Positions 51,500 through 60,044 of a DNA stretch of 64,000 nt are shown piece after piece. Both the position numbers and the translations under genes were made by a program. The stretch lies in NCBI GenBank assembly GCA_016794505.1, contig JAEUJZ010000092.1, positions 1 through 64,000 of the forward strand, written 5' to 3'. Position 1 is the first letter of the stretch; every line of letters starts with the position of its first letter. The notes beneath the pieces were generated by a model. It did not search any database, was not told the origin of the DNA, and was given only the letters and a program-made list of their open reading frames with translations. Origin of the DNA: Myxococcales bacterium. Its GTDB lineage: Bacteria > Myxococcota_A > Polyangia > Palsa-1104 > JAEUJZ01.

Positions 51500-52267
51500 A
51501 TGGATCGTTGCCGCGCCTCGCACAAGCCCGTGTATCGTCGACTCATGCCGCTCTCTCTATCTGAGCTAGCCAATCGCTTCGCCGCCCGCCTGCACACCGG
51601 CCCCGATGGGCGGTCGCTGCCGTATCGCATGCTGGTGCCGAAATCGGTCGAGACGCCGCTGCCCTTGGTCCTGCTGCTGCACGGAGCCGGCGAGCGCGGC
51701 GAGGACAACGTCGCGCAGCTTGGCAACGGTGCGGCTGAGTGGCTAGGCAGCGACGATGCGCAGCGCCAGTTTCCCTGCGTCTTTGTGCTGCCGCAGTGCC
51801 CGGCGAGCGCTCGCTGGGTCGAGGTTGACTGGTCGGCAGCGCGGCACGACATGCCGGCATCGCCGTCACAGCCGCTGTCTCTGGTGCAGACGCTGATCGA
51901 CGAGCTTGTTGCGACCCAACCCATCGACCCGCACCGCCTGTACGTGGTGGGCCTGTCGATGGGAGGCTACGGAACCTGGGACCTGATCAGCCGCCTACCG
52001 CAGCGCTTTGCCGCCGCGGTGCCGATCTGCGGCGGCGGCGATACCAGCCAAGCGAGCGGGCTTGTACACCTGCCGCTTTGGGCCTTCCACGGGGCCCAAG
52101 ACCCGGTGGTTTCCGTCGAGCGCTCGCGCCAGATGATTCAAAGGCTGCGCTCGCTGGGCGGTCAGCCGCGCTACACCGAGCTGCCCGAGGTCGCGCACGA
52201 TGCATGGACGGCCGCCTTTTCGCATCCCGATCTGCGGCCATGGCTGTTTGCGCAGCGACGCGCGTAG
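51500..52267 (+). CDS. alpha/beta hydrolase/esterase (phospholipase-carboxylesterase-like)
   Basis: 255 residues from the ATG at 51500, preceded by AAGAGG; a second ATG at 51545 would remove 15 residues. The nucleophile is in VVGLSMGGYGTW, the oxyanion region is LLLHGAGERGED, the Asp is in FHGAQDPVV and the His in VAHDAW, so all three catalytic residues are present. The short, cytoplasmic-looking sequence without a signal peptide resembles carboxylesterases of the dienelactone/phospholipase type. It follows the AT-rich hydrolase by 144 bases and could belong to the same run. The substrate cannot be told from the sequence. Confidence 0.85.
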   Translation: MDRCRASHKPVYRRLMPLSLSELANRFAARLHTGPDGRSLPYRMLVPKSVETPLPLVLLLHGAGERGEDNVAQLGNGAAEWLGSDDAQRQFPCVFVLPQCPASARWVEVDWSAARHDMPASPSQPLSLVQTLIDELVATQPIDPHRLYVVGLSMGGYGTWDLISRLPQRFAAAVPICGGGDTSQASGLVHLPLWAFHGAQDPVVSVERSRQMIQRLRSLGGQPRYTELPEVAHDAWTAAFSHPDLRPWLFAQRRA

Positions 52268-52553
52268 CGACTTCGACGCCTCTGCGGCCAAGGCCAAGCT
52301 GGGGTCTATCGGCTAGCGTGCGTGCTGCAGATGGCAAGACCCCGCTTCCTGCGCAGTGTCTTGGCGTTCCGCCATGGGCTGCAGGAGGGTGTCGTCTTGC
52401 TAGGCCACACGTCGTGCGCAGCCGGCACGCTCCATTTCGGGGCGGCGGACACGCTACGCAGTGCGTTCGTCAAAGGAAGGGGGCGCGAGCACCCGGCGAA
52501 CAGAACGCTGGCTCGCGTCGAAGGCTGAGCCGGCATCCGACGCAGGAGGTGGT

Positions 52554-53480
52554 CTAGCTGGCGGTGATTGTGACCTTGTCGGCGCTCAGCGTAGCGGCAT
52601 AGACCTTCACCGCGCGCCCTGCGGGACCGGCGACGACCCTGCCGTCCAAGCCAAATACCGATCCATGACACGGACAGCGGAAGTTCTTGTTTGCGGTCTG
52701 GTACTGCGTGATGCAGCCAGCGTGTGTGCAGATGGTGCTCTGCGCGATCACGGTTGTCTGGTCAACGCGCGCCACGACCAACGTATCCGCCAGACCGACG
52801 ACACCGCCATGCCACTGCCCACCGACCCTTTGTAGCTCAGCCACCGCGGGGTCTGCGGCGAACGGCAGCTCGATCATGTTGTTGACCACCTTGGCCTGAA
52901 ATTTCATCATCGGCCCTTCGCCACAGGCAGGTGGCGTGCGCAAGTCGACCGACACGATCTGCTTCGCGGTATCGACCTTGACCGTGTACGCAGGCAACGG
53001 CGAAGGCTGGGGTCCAGACATCACGTCGCCCAAGCAGCGTGGGCCTTCGGTCTTGGCTGCGTAGCGTCCATCGTGGCAGGGGCAGGCGATGTTCTTGGCG
53101 ACTTCGTCGTAATTGACGAAGCAGGCCGCGTGCGTACACACCGCACTGACGGCGATCCACTCAGGCTGGTCGGTGGGGCTGCCGCGATGCACAAGTAGAA
53201 GGCCCGTCGATGGCACCGAAAACGGCAAAGAGCCAGGCACGTTGTAACGCAGCAGCACGGCGGCGCCGGTCCGCGTCAGGAAGCTGTTCTGAGTCAACGA
53301 GACCGTGACCTGCCCATACGTCGACGAGGACGCATTGGTATCGATCGACGCCGGAATTTCCGTCGGAGGCTCAACCGTCATCGGTTCGTTTGAGCCACAG
53401 TTCGCCATCAAACCCGCTGCAGCGAAGCTCGCGCCACCCGCAGCGGACTTGCACAACAGATCTCTTCTGCTAAGGGCCAT
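52554..53480 (-). CDS. Tat-exported lipoprotein with two Rieske [2Fe-2S] domains
   Basis: 308 residues from the ATG at 53480, with TAGGA eight bases upstream. The leader has a twin-arginine motif (SRRDLL) and a lipobox LMANC (Cys28), so it should be exported folded with its clusters. Two Rieske modules follow. The first has Cys115, His117, Cys133 and His136 (CTHAAC...CPCHDG), the second Cys251, His253, Cys269 and His272 (CTHAGC...CPCHGS). Both have CxHx15CxxH spacing, and both carry the extra Cys pair found in bc1/b6f-type Rieske proteins. It is an electron-transfer protein on the membrane surface. Two clusters in one chain are unusual. It is the last gene of a three-gene operon with the barrel protein, 60 bases upstream. 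Confidence 0.9.
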   Translation of the reverse strand: MALSRRDLLCKSAAGGASFAAAGLMANCGSNEPMTVEPPTEIPASIDTNASSSTYGQVTVSLTQNSFLTRTGAAVLLRYNVPGSLPFSVPSTGLLLVHRGSPTDQPEWIAVSAVCTHAACFVNYDEVAKNIACPCHDGRYAAKTEGPRCLGDVMSGPQPSPLPAYTVKVDTAKQIVSVDLRTPPACGEGPMMKFQAKVVNNMIELPFAADPAVAELQRVGGQWHGGVVGLADTLVVARVDQTTVIAQSTICTHAGCITQYQTANKNFRCPCHGSVFGLDGRVVAGPAGRAVKVYAATLSADKVTITAS

Positions 53481-53540
53481 CTTGATATTCCTAGGTGATG
53501 GGTTATGCAAAGCAGGGCGATCTTCCAAGGCTGTATAGGT

Positions 53541-55028
53541 TCAGCGTCGGAAGAACACCAGGTTGACATTGATGGAATGCTGGCCGGTCTCGCGGGTCCC
53601 TGAAGCCAGGGTCTCCATGCCGCTCTTGACCAAGCGCTGTATCTCGGGATCGCGGTCACGCCCCAGACGTTCGGGTGTGCTGCCTTCCTGATATGTCGTC
53701 GTCGTCGACAGCAGGCGGTACGTCAGCTCAACCTCGAACCCCGGCAGAATGCGGCCCGAGACGCCAGCGCCCACGTAGTAGCCGGTGGACTGCTTGTGCT
53801 CAGCATCGCGCAAGCCCGAGTTCTGCAGCCGCAGCGCGTACGGGATATAGCCACCGTCGAGCCGAACGCCAACGCCCGGCACGGACTGCATCTGGAAATC
53901 GATGATGCCGCCCACGGATGGTCCGTAAAAGATCTCCTGAGGCAGCGACGTCAGCGCATTAAACTCAGGAATGAAGCCCAGAACCTGCAAGCCGCCGCGC
54001 GCCCGGATCGACATCTCCAGGCGCTTGGGCAGACGGAAGTAACCGCCAAAGCTCAGTCCGGCATCCGCGTCGTGGGTTGTCACCGCAAGCTCTTGGCGAG
54101 CCGTGTGCAACGGCACCGTTGTCGCCGCCCCACCTTGCCCTTGCCCTGGGATCGAGTCGCGATCGGGAAGCTGGATGACGATGGTACTGCCCCCTGCAAA
54201 GCGGTACCCCGCATCGACGCCAACGCGCAGCCACTTGTGGCCATACGTGTAGCCAACCCGCGCCTGCAGAGACAGGCCAGGCAGCGTATCGACATGGTAG
54301 TTGTACAGCTCGGGCACCAAGCCCGAGCTCGTCGAGCCGCGCATCGCCGAGTTGAGCAGGGCTGCTCCTCCGCCAATGCTCAGAGTGAAGCCGCGCAGTC
54401 CATCGCGGAGCGGAGCAACCACAGCCGGTTCCATCGGCTCGGCTTTCACGGGCGGCGCTGCGACGGGTGGAGCTGCGGCCACCGCTGCCGGTGGCTCAAC
54501 TGCCGGTGGCGGCGGTGGCGGTGGTGCTGGCGACGGTGCAGCCGGCGTGATGGCAGGTGCTGGAGTCTTTTCAGGGGGCTTGGCAGCCGCGGTCTTGGTA
54601 TCGCCAGCAGTCGGCTTGGCAGCGTCCGCCGCAGGTGCCTTCGCATCGGCAGCGGGCTTGTCGCCGCCAGCGCCAACCGCAGCCATTGTCACGTTGGTTT
54701 CCGTCGCGGGCACCCCCTCCAGAACGCTGGCCGAGACCCAGCCTTCTACCTTGCCCTTGCGAACCTGCACCCACTTGCCATCCGCTGACCTGCTCACATA
54801 CTCAAGCTTGTCTTTCTTCTTCAGGTGCTTGAGCACCTTGGCCAAGTCGTCACCCTCGGCGCGAAGGTCCGTCTTTTCCGTGGTGACCACCGTGACCGGC
54901 TTGGCCGCCGTGGCCTTGCTTGCATCGGTCTCTGCAGCCGTTTCCTTCTTCCGCGCGACGCCGTCCGCTACGGGAACAAGCCACAGCGCCGCGCCCAAGA
55001 GCCCCCCCCAGCAATGCAGTGTGCGCAT
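53541..55028 (-). CDS. outer-membrane protein with SH3 domain and C-terminal barrel
   Basis: 495 residues. Its ATG overlaps the stop of the upstream lipoprotein (TGATG). After a signal peptide, residues ~45-105 form a bacterial SH3 module (LKKKDKLEYVSRSADGKWVQV, VEGWVSASVL), which usually binds peptidoglycan or proteins. A long Ala/Pro-rich linker (about residues 115-205) includes runs of Pro. The C-terminal ~280 residues are a predicted beta-barrel (alternating strands, ending SINVNLVFFRR). The layout fits an outer-membrane protein reaching into the periplasm. It lies between the CxnCH lipoprotein and the two-Rieske protein, so may help move electrons or hold a redox complex. Confidence 0.82.
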   Translation of the reverse strand: MRTLHCWGGLLGAALWLVPVADGVARKKETAAETDASKATAAKPVTVVTTEKTDLRAEGDDLAKVLKHLKKKDKLEYVSRSADGKWVQVRKGKVEGWVSASVLEGVPATETNVTMAAVGAGGDKPAADAKAPAADAAKPTAGDTKTAAAKPPEKTPAPAITPAAPSPAPPPPPPPAVEPPAAVAAAPPVAAPPVKAEPMEPAVVAPLRDGLRGFTLSIGGGAALLNSAMRGSTSSGLVPELYNYHVDTLPGLSLQARVGYTYGHKWLRVGVDAGYRFAGGSTIVIQLPDRDSIPGQGQGGAATTVPLHTARQELAVTTHDADAGLSFGGYFRLPKRLEMSIRARGGLQVLGFIPEFNALTSLPQEIFYGPSVGGIIDFQMQSVPGVGVRLDGGYIPYALRLQNSGLRDAEHKQSTGYYVGAGVSGRILPGFEVELTYRLLSTTTTYQEGSTPERLGRDRDPEIQRLVKSGMETLASGTRETGQHSINVNLVFFRR

Positions 55029-55546
55029 CAGTTGCCCCCACCAGCGCCCGTGGGCACCGATTCAAACTTGGCTCCAAGCTGCACCCAGATCAGCCAGCGC
55101 TGATACATGGGGTTGCTCTTGTCAGGGAAGTAGGAATTGCCCCCGACATGCGGCGTTCCCCCCTGCCCTAGATCCAAAGGCTTTGTCAGCAGCTTGCTGT
55201 TGCTGGGGTTGTTCATATCGACGCGCGCGACGACCTGCGTGTAGTTCGCCATCAGCTTGGCCATGTCCTGCGCCGCCATGTCCTGCAGCGCCATCAGCCC
55301 CGTAGGATTGGTCCCGCCGTGACACGGGGAGAGCTGGTTGGTGCAACTCAAGCCTGTGCCGACATCCAGGTCTTTGTAGATGTCGGCAAAGCCGATGTTG
55401 GCTGGAAGGACGACGCCTCCGCCTTTCATGTCGACCGGGCTTGCTCCCACCCCGTCGTTGAGCTTGAGCTCACCTTGGCAAGCAACGAGGCCCCCCAAGG
55501 CAAAAGGCGCCAATACACAACAAGAAAAAATGGTCTTCTTTCTCAC
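55028..55546 (-). CDS. lipoprotein with CX6CH motif
   Basis: 172 residues. Lipobox: GGLVACQG. The mature protein includes CTNQLSPCHGGTNPTG, in which two Cys are followed by His with six residues between. This resembles the 'CxnCH' cytochrome-like domains of many myxobacterial lipoproteins, but the spacing is not a normal heme motif, so heme binding is unsure. An amphipathic helix region (MALQDMAAQDMAKLMANY) and a short C-terminal LIWVQLGAKF follow. It heads the operon with the SH3/barrel and Rieske genes. The codon use is regular. The upstream 98-base gap holds no clear promoter. Confidence 0.68.
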   Translation of the reverse strand: MRKKTIFSCCVLAPFALGGLVACQGELKLNDGVGASPVDMKGGGVVLPANIGFADIYKDLDVGTGLSCTNQLSPCHGGTNPTGLMALQDMAAQDMAKLMANYTQVVARVDMNNPSNSKLLTKPLDLGQGGTPHVGGNSYFPDKSNPMYQRWLIWVQLGAKFESVPTGAGGGN

Positions 55547-55644
55547 AATTAGAGCGTATCATGATCGTTGCGTGCAGAGTGCAAACGGCGTTTTCTTCCG
55601 CGATTTTCAATACTTGACGATGGGAAGCGCTAGGTGGCAGGGTC

Positions 55645-56736
55645 ATGGGTATGCATTTTCCAGTCGTGCGAACATGGGCAGTTGGCCTCTCGTTCTTGGC
55701 AGCGAGCCTACAGACTGGCTGCACCCTGTCACCGGCAACGCAGCGGAATGGACTGCCGCGAATCTCTCGCTACACCAACGCTCTGCAGCTGGACTGGGCT
55801 CTTTCACGGTACGCAGAAATTGCCGCCCAAGCTCCCGACCCTCACTCGGACACCGTGCGTCAGGCCTGCCAAGGATGGCAGCGCATGACGTATGACCTTG
55901 CTAGTGCTCGCACCTTTCCCAGGGCATTTCGCATGAGCGCCGAGACTGCCGGCCTGATGGCAGCCATCGACGAGCTTCCAGCCGCCGTGGCCCGCCACCC
56001 TCTGCCGACAGCCTGTATCGCGTCGGGTGGCTCCGCCTCGTCCCAGCTCCCAGCGGCCGTACCGATTCTGGCGACGAGTGCAACGACGAGCCCGGCCGTA
56101 GCCACGGCCACCGAATCCCAACCTCCAGCCGTTCCTGCCCCAGACGCTCCCATGGCCAGTGCTCAAGCTCACGCCACGACGGCTCCACAGGGCAGCGCGT
56201 CTGCAGATCCACAAACGACAGCATCGGTGACACCACCGGCACAGGTGGCATCCGCAAGCCCTATCCCAGCCACCACGGTGACGGCGGCGGCTCCAGTAGC
56301 GTCGGCCTTGGCCGCCAGCGAAGATGCAGAGTCCGCTGAATGGCGACGCTTGCGCTCAGCGAGCGCACTGCCCCTCCATGACATCGCTCCACATCCGGCC
56401 GCGACGACACAACCCGATCTGCGCGAGCTAGCGACGCTAGCCGAAAGCGCCATCCCCGGAGTACGTCTACGTGCCCGCTTTCACTTGCTCGGCCACTGCG
56501 CGATTGCTGTTGCACAAGAAGACCGACTTGGAAAAGCGGCCACGGTCTCGCAGCCCGCATGTTGGGGCAATCACGGACAAGAGCCACTGCGCGTCACACA
56601 GAGCCGCCTGCTGCGCTCGATGCTCAGCACATGGCGAGGCCGCGGACCCGAGCCCCTGAGCGATCTGGTTGTCGCGTTGGCCAGTTTCGCATCACGAGAC
56701 AACCCGGTCCTCGACGGACCGCGCATTTCCCGCTGA
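55645..56736 (+). CDS. lipoprotein with long Ala/Pro/Thr-rich linker
   Basis: 363 residues from the ATG at 55645, where a second ATG two codons on is equally possible. The leader ends in LQTGCTL, a lipobox. A helical N-terminal part (residues ~40-110) is followed by a ~120-residue low-complexity region rich in Ala, Pro, Thr and Ser, then a helical C-terminal domain (about 225-360) with a Cys pair (GHCAIAVAQ...PACWGN). No known domain is recognised. It is 123 bases before the S1 gene on the same strand, and it may be expressed separately. The linker suggests a stalk across the periplasm. Confidence 0.66.
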   Translation: MGMHFPVVRTWAVGLSFLAASLQTGCTLSPATQRNGLPRISRYTNALQLDWALSRYAEIAAQAPDPHSDTVRQACQGWQRMTYDLASARTFPRAFRMSAETAGLMAAIDELPAAVARHPLPTACIASGGSASSQLPAAVPILATSATTSPAVATATESQPPAVPAPDAPMASAQAHATTAPQGSASADPQTTASVTPPAQVASASPIPATTVTAAAPVASALAASEDAESAEWRRLRSASALPLHDIAPHPAATTQPDLRELATLAESAIPGVRLRARFHLLGHCAIAVAQEDRLGKAATVSQPACWGNHGQEPLRVTQSRLLRSMLSTWRGRGPEPLSDLVVALASFASRDNPVLDGPRISR

Positions 56737-56859
56737 GAGCTCGATGTTGCGGCTCAAGAACTGGCTGGCACTATCTACCCGTGCTAGCGTCCGTCTTCGT
56801 TTCGGCATCTCTTTCTGACCAGACTCAATGCCCTAAGGGAATCAAGGAGCCCCGCCCAC

Positions 56860-58923
56860 ATGCGCAAGCCTCCGCTCCGCAACGCTCGCCAGAACGCTGC
56901 ATACCCAGTGTCTCTGCACGGCTACTACAGCGCCAGGAGCGATGACGGCAGCGCCATCCTCGAAGGTGATGAATCATTCGCTGACCTCTTTGCGGCCTCC
57001 CTCAATTCCCCTCGCAAGGCAGTTGCCCGTCGAGATCCAGAGCTTGGCGATCTTGTACAAGGCGAAATCGTCCAAATCGGCGCAGAGTTCGCGTTTCTGG
57101 ATATCGGCGGCAAGTCGGAAGCGATGATCTCGCTCGACGAGCTACGAAACGAGTCAGGAGAGCTGACAGCCCGCATCGGCGACAAGCTCGAAGGGCATGT
57201 CATCTCGGTCAGCGGAAAAGAGGGCGGACTGCTGATCAGCGGCCGCCTGCAGAAGGGCACCGGTCTCAGCGATCAGCTTCGCCAAGCGTTCCAGCAGGGA
57301 GCCCCGGTGCAGGGCTTGGTCACTGGGGCAAACAAAGGGGGCCTCGACATTGACCTCGGCGGGGTTCGAGCGTTCTTGCCCTCGTCACAGATTGACCTGC
57401 GCTATTGCCAAGATCACACGACGTACATTGGCCGCGCGCTGACCTTGCGAGTCATTCGTTTCGATGAGGAGTCACGCACGGTCATTGTGTCGCGTCGAGC
57501 CATCCTGGAAGTGGACCTGCGCCCGCTGGCCGAAGACACGAAGTCAAGGCTGCGCGTGGGGGCCGTATTCAATGGCACCTTGGTTGCAATCCAAGAGCCC
57601 AACGCCGTCGTTGACTTGGGCGGTATCGACGGCTGGGTCGCAACCGCCGACATTCAGAACGCGCTGCGCGCCGTGGGTCGCACCGAAGACACCATCAAGT
57701 TGGGCCAGCGTGTGGAAGTTGAGGTCACGCGTCTGGACCAGCAGACGCGCAATGACCCCTATCTGAGCAGTCTACAAGGCAGTGTCCGCGTGCATTTGGC
57801 GCTGCGCTCGCTCCTCGCGGATCCACTGGATGAGATGCTCGGCAAGCTGTCCGAAGGCGAACGCGTCACAGGGCGCATCGTGCGTCTTGAACCCTTCGGT
57901 GCATTCGTCGAGCTGCAGCCAACTGTTGAAGGGCTGATCCACGTCTCAGCCATGAGCGAGCGTCATATCACCCATCCACGCGAAATCCTGACGCTGGGAC
58001 AAGAGATCACGGCGACGGTCATCAACTTGGATCGCGAGCGCCGTCGCATCGGTCTGTCGCTGATCGAAGAGATTCGCGCGGCGCAGGCGGTCGTGGCGAA
58101 CTCGCTGGTTCTGGGCTCGCGAAACCGGGTCCGAGTCGAACGGATTGAGCCCAATGGAGCCATCGTTCGAGTCATTGTCGACGGCGTTGCCGAGAGCTCC
58201 TACCCGCGGGGACTCATGCCAAACGGCGAGCTCAACGTTCCACGCGGCAGCGACATCAAGCGGCTGTTCCCCATCGGCAAGGAATATGTCGCGGCCATTC
58301 AAAGCGTCGATTCCGAAGGGCGAGTTCGGCTGTCCTTGCGTATCGCTGCCGAGCAAGAACAGGCGGAAGCTGCACAAGCCGCAGAGGCCGCGCGGCAAGC
58401 AGCAGAACAAGCCGCAATAGCGGCACTACAAGCGCAACAAGAAGCGGCCAAGGCCGCCCTGGATGCGGGCACTGCAGCGACGAAGAAGCGTGCATCACGC
58501 AGCAAGAAAACCCCAACGCCCACCGAGCTCGCCGCAGCCATCCTGGACGTACCGGTCGATCTGGACACAGAGCCGAAAAAGAAGACGGCGAGCAAACGCA
58601 AGACTACCGCCAGCGATGCTGCCTCCGTCGTGCCTCCAGCATCCGAGGTCCCCGAGGTCCGCGAATCTGGTGCCAGCCGGCCGCCAGCTAAAGGCAAAAA
58701 GCCACGGGGTATCGCCGAGCCCGCCTCCGAGCGAGCACCTGAGGCAGCTCCTCTCGCCCCCCAGTCAGAGGGGAAGACAAAGTCAGCACGGAAGAAGACC
58801 ACTGAGCCAGCCGCTGCCGAGCACGTCGCGGCAACGACACTCGATGTGGCCACGCGGGTCTCTGTGCTTACCGATTCCGATGCGAGCAAAGCCCCCAAAA
58901 AGCGCGTCCGCAAGACGGCCTGA
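56860..58923 (+). CDS. rpsA: ribosomal protein S1-like protein with Lys/Ala-rich tail
   Basis: 687 residues. AAGGAG lies ten bases upstream of the ATG. Four clear S1 RNA-binding modules (near residues 65-130, 150-215, 230-320 and 335-400) and a weaker fifth (to ~495) follow each other; GRIVRLEPFGAFVEL and IGLSLIEE are typical. A long C-terminal Lys/Ala/Glu tail (residues ~500-687) is disordered and basic at the end. S1 holds mRNA on the 30S subunit. With five modules and a big tail it differs from the six-module enteric protein, and could be an S1-like RNA-binding protein. The symbol is used for the closest known role. Confidence 0.82.
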   Translation: MRKPPLRNARQNAAYPVSLHGYYSARSDDGSAILEGDESFADLFAASLNSPRKAVARRDPELGDLVQGEIVQIGAEFAFLDIGGKSEAMISLDELRNESGELTARIGDKLEGHVISVSGKEGGLLISGRLQKGTGLSDQLRQAFQQGAPVQGLVTGANKGGLDIDLGGVRAFLPSSQIDLRYCQDHTTYIGRALTLRVIRFDEESRTVIVSRRAILEVDLRPLAEDTKSRLRVGAVFNGTLVAIQEPNAVVDLGGIDGWVATADIQNALRAVGRTEDTIKLGQRVEVEVTRLDQQTRNDPYLSSLQGSVRVHLALRSLLADPLDEMLGKLSEGERVTGRIVRLEPFGAFVELQPTVEGLIHVSAMSERHITHPREILTLGQEITATVINLDRERRRIGLSLIEEIRAAQAVVANSLVLGSRNRVRVERIEPNGAIVRVIVDGVAESSYPRGLMPNGELNVPRGSDIKRLFPIGKEYVAAIQSVDSEGRVRLSLRIAAEQEQAEAAQAAEAARQAAEQAAIAALQAQQEAAKAALDAGTAATKKRASRSKKTPTPTELAAAILDVPVDLDTEPKKKTASKRKTTASDAASVVPPASEVPEVRESGASRPPAKGKKPRGIAEPASERAPEAAPLAPQSEGKTKSARKKTTEPAAAEHVAATTLDVATRVSVLTDSDASKAPKKRVRKTA

Positions 58924-58959
58924 CCCGCTCTCAGCCGGCCCCCACTCATGAGGTTTTCC

Positions 58960-59979
58960 ATGGCTATGTTCCACCGCGGGAGGGCTTCGTGCATTGCACG
59001 AACTCTGCTTCCCGCTGCCTTGCTGCTTTGTCTTGTGACCGGCTGCAGCCGCTTCCGCTCCGGCACTCTCGGAGCCCGCGATGATCTAGCCCTGGTGCCA
59101 CGCGAAACAGCCGGCGTGTTCATGCTCAATGTCAAGCAAGCGCGAGGCACTCGCATCTGGCAGCGACTGATGGAGCAGCGAGAGAAAGACCCCGCGGCCA
59201 AGAAGGAGTATCAGGACTTCATCGGCAAGTGTGGATTTGATCCCTTGCAGGAAGTCGACAGCGTATTCCTGGCCCTGCCCGAGAACGCGCAAGAAAGCCG
59301 AGAGTACGCCGTCCTGCTGCGTGGTCGGTACCGCCCTGAGCAGATCCCCACCTGTGCCCAGCGTATCTCGCAGGAATCGGGCAAGCCGCTCACCGAGAGC
59401 GAGTACAACGGAATCAAGCTCTGGTCGCTGCAGAGCCCCGGTCCCGCCGTCGCAGTGCTCGGCAAGAGAGCCGTGGCCATCGCCGGCCCGACGTGGATCC
59501 GCCGAGTCATTGACCTGCACCTAGGCAAGGCGAGTGCCGATACCAGCGCACGCGATAACCCAAACCTGCAAGCGCTGTTCAACCGCACACGCACGGGCGA
59601 CGCGTTCTTTTGGGCGGGCCGAACGTCTGCCGCCATGCAAGACCGCCTGCGCAGCTGGCCCCTATTGGGCGCTGCCGGCTCGCTGCAGAGCACCTCGGGA
59701 TCCGTCGACATCGGAAAGGGCTTGGCCGTTCATGCCGATCTCGACCTAGCCACCGAGCTGGATGCAACCACGATTACCTCAATGGCCAACCAGCAGCTCG
59801 CGTCGCTCAAGCAAGATGGACGCGTGCAGATGTTTGGCTTGACCAGCTTCCTAGAGACCGTCCGCTTCGCCAGCAAGAAAAACACGGTCGTTTTCGATCT
59901 GCGCATGACCGAGCAGCAGCTTGACGATCTGATCACGCGCCTGTCTGGCATTCTCAAGAGCGCGGGCCTCGGTTTCTAG
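58960..59979 (+). CDS. lipoprotein of unknown function
   Basis: 339 residues from the ATG at 58960, because GAGG sits six bases upstream; an ATG at 58948 in frame is possible. Lipobox: LVTGCSRF. The mature protein is well folded in look, without low complexity, rich in Arg/Gln helices (RIWQRLMEQREKDPAAKKEY) and beta segments (FLALPENAQ, YAVLLRGRY, GPAVAVLGKRAVAIAGP). A C-terminal ~90-residue part contains VQMFGLTSFLETVRF and VVFDLRMTEQQLDDLI. I do not recognise a family. It follows the S1 gene by 36 bases and may be read through from it. Confidence 0.7.
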   Translation: MAMFHRGRASCIARTLLPAALLLCLVTGCSRFRSGTLGARDDLALVPRETAGVFMLNVKQARGTRIWQRLMEQREKDPAAKKEYQDFIGKCGFDPLQEVDSVFLALPENAQESREYAVLLRGRYRPEQIPTCAQRISQESGKPLTESEYNGIKLWSLQSPGPAVAVLGKRAVAIAGPTWIRRVIDLHLGKASADTSARDNPNLQALFNRTRTGDAFFWAGRTSAAMQDRLRSWPLLGAAGSLQSTSGSVDIGKGLAVHADLDLATELDATTITSMANQQLASLKQDGRVQMFGLTSFLETVRFASKKNTVVFDLRMTEQQLDDLITRLSGILKSAGLGF

Positions 59980-60044
59980 GCGGCTAGGCTTCCGCTCCAT
60001 CACCCCCAACATCGCCCGCAGTACAACAGCTCAAGGAGCCCATC

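Noticed and set aside
52268..52553. Possible small genes between the esterase and the Rieske gene
   Set aside because: Open frames here run into the neighbours on one strand or the other, without a ribosome-binding site or recognisable protein. I see nothing else in this gap.
55028..55546. Calling the CX6CH lipoprotein a c-type cytochrome
   Set aside because: Spacing of six residues is not an accepted heme-attachment motif; disulfide or metal binding is equally possible.
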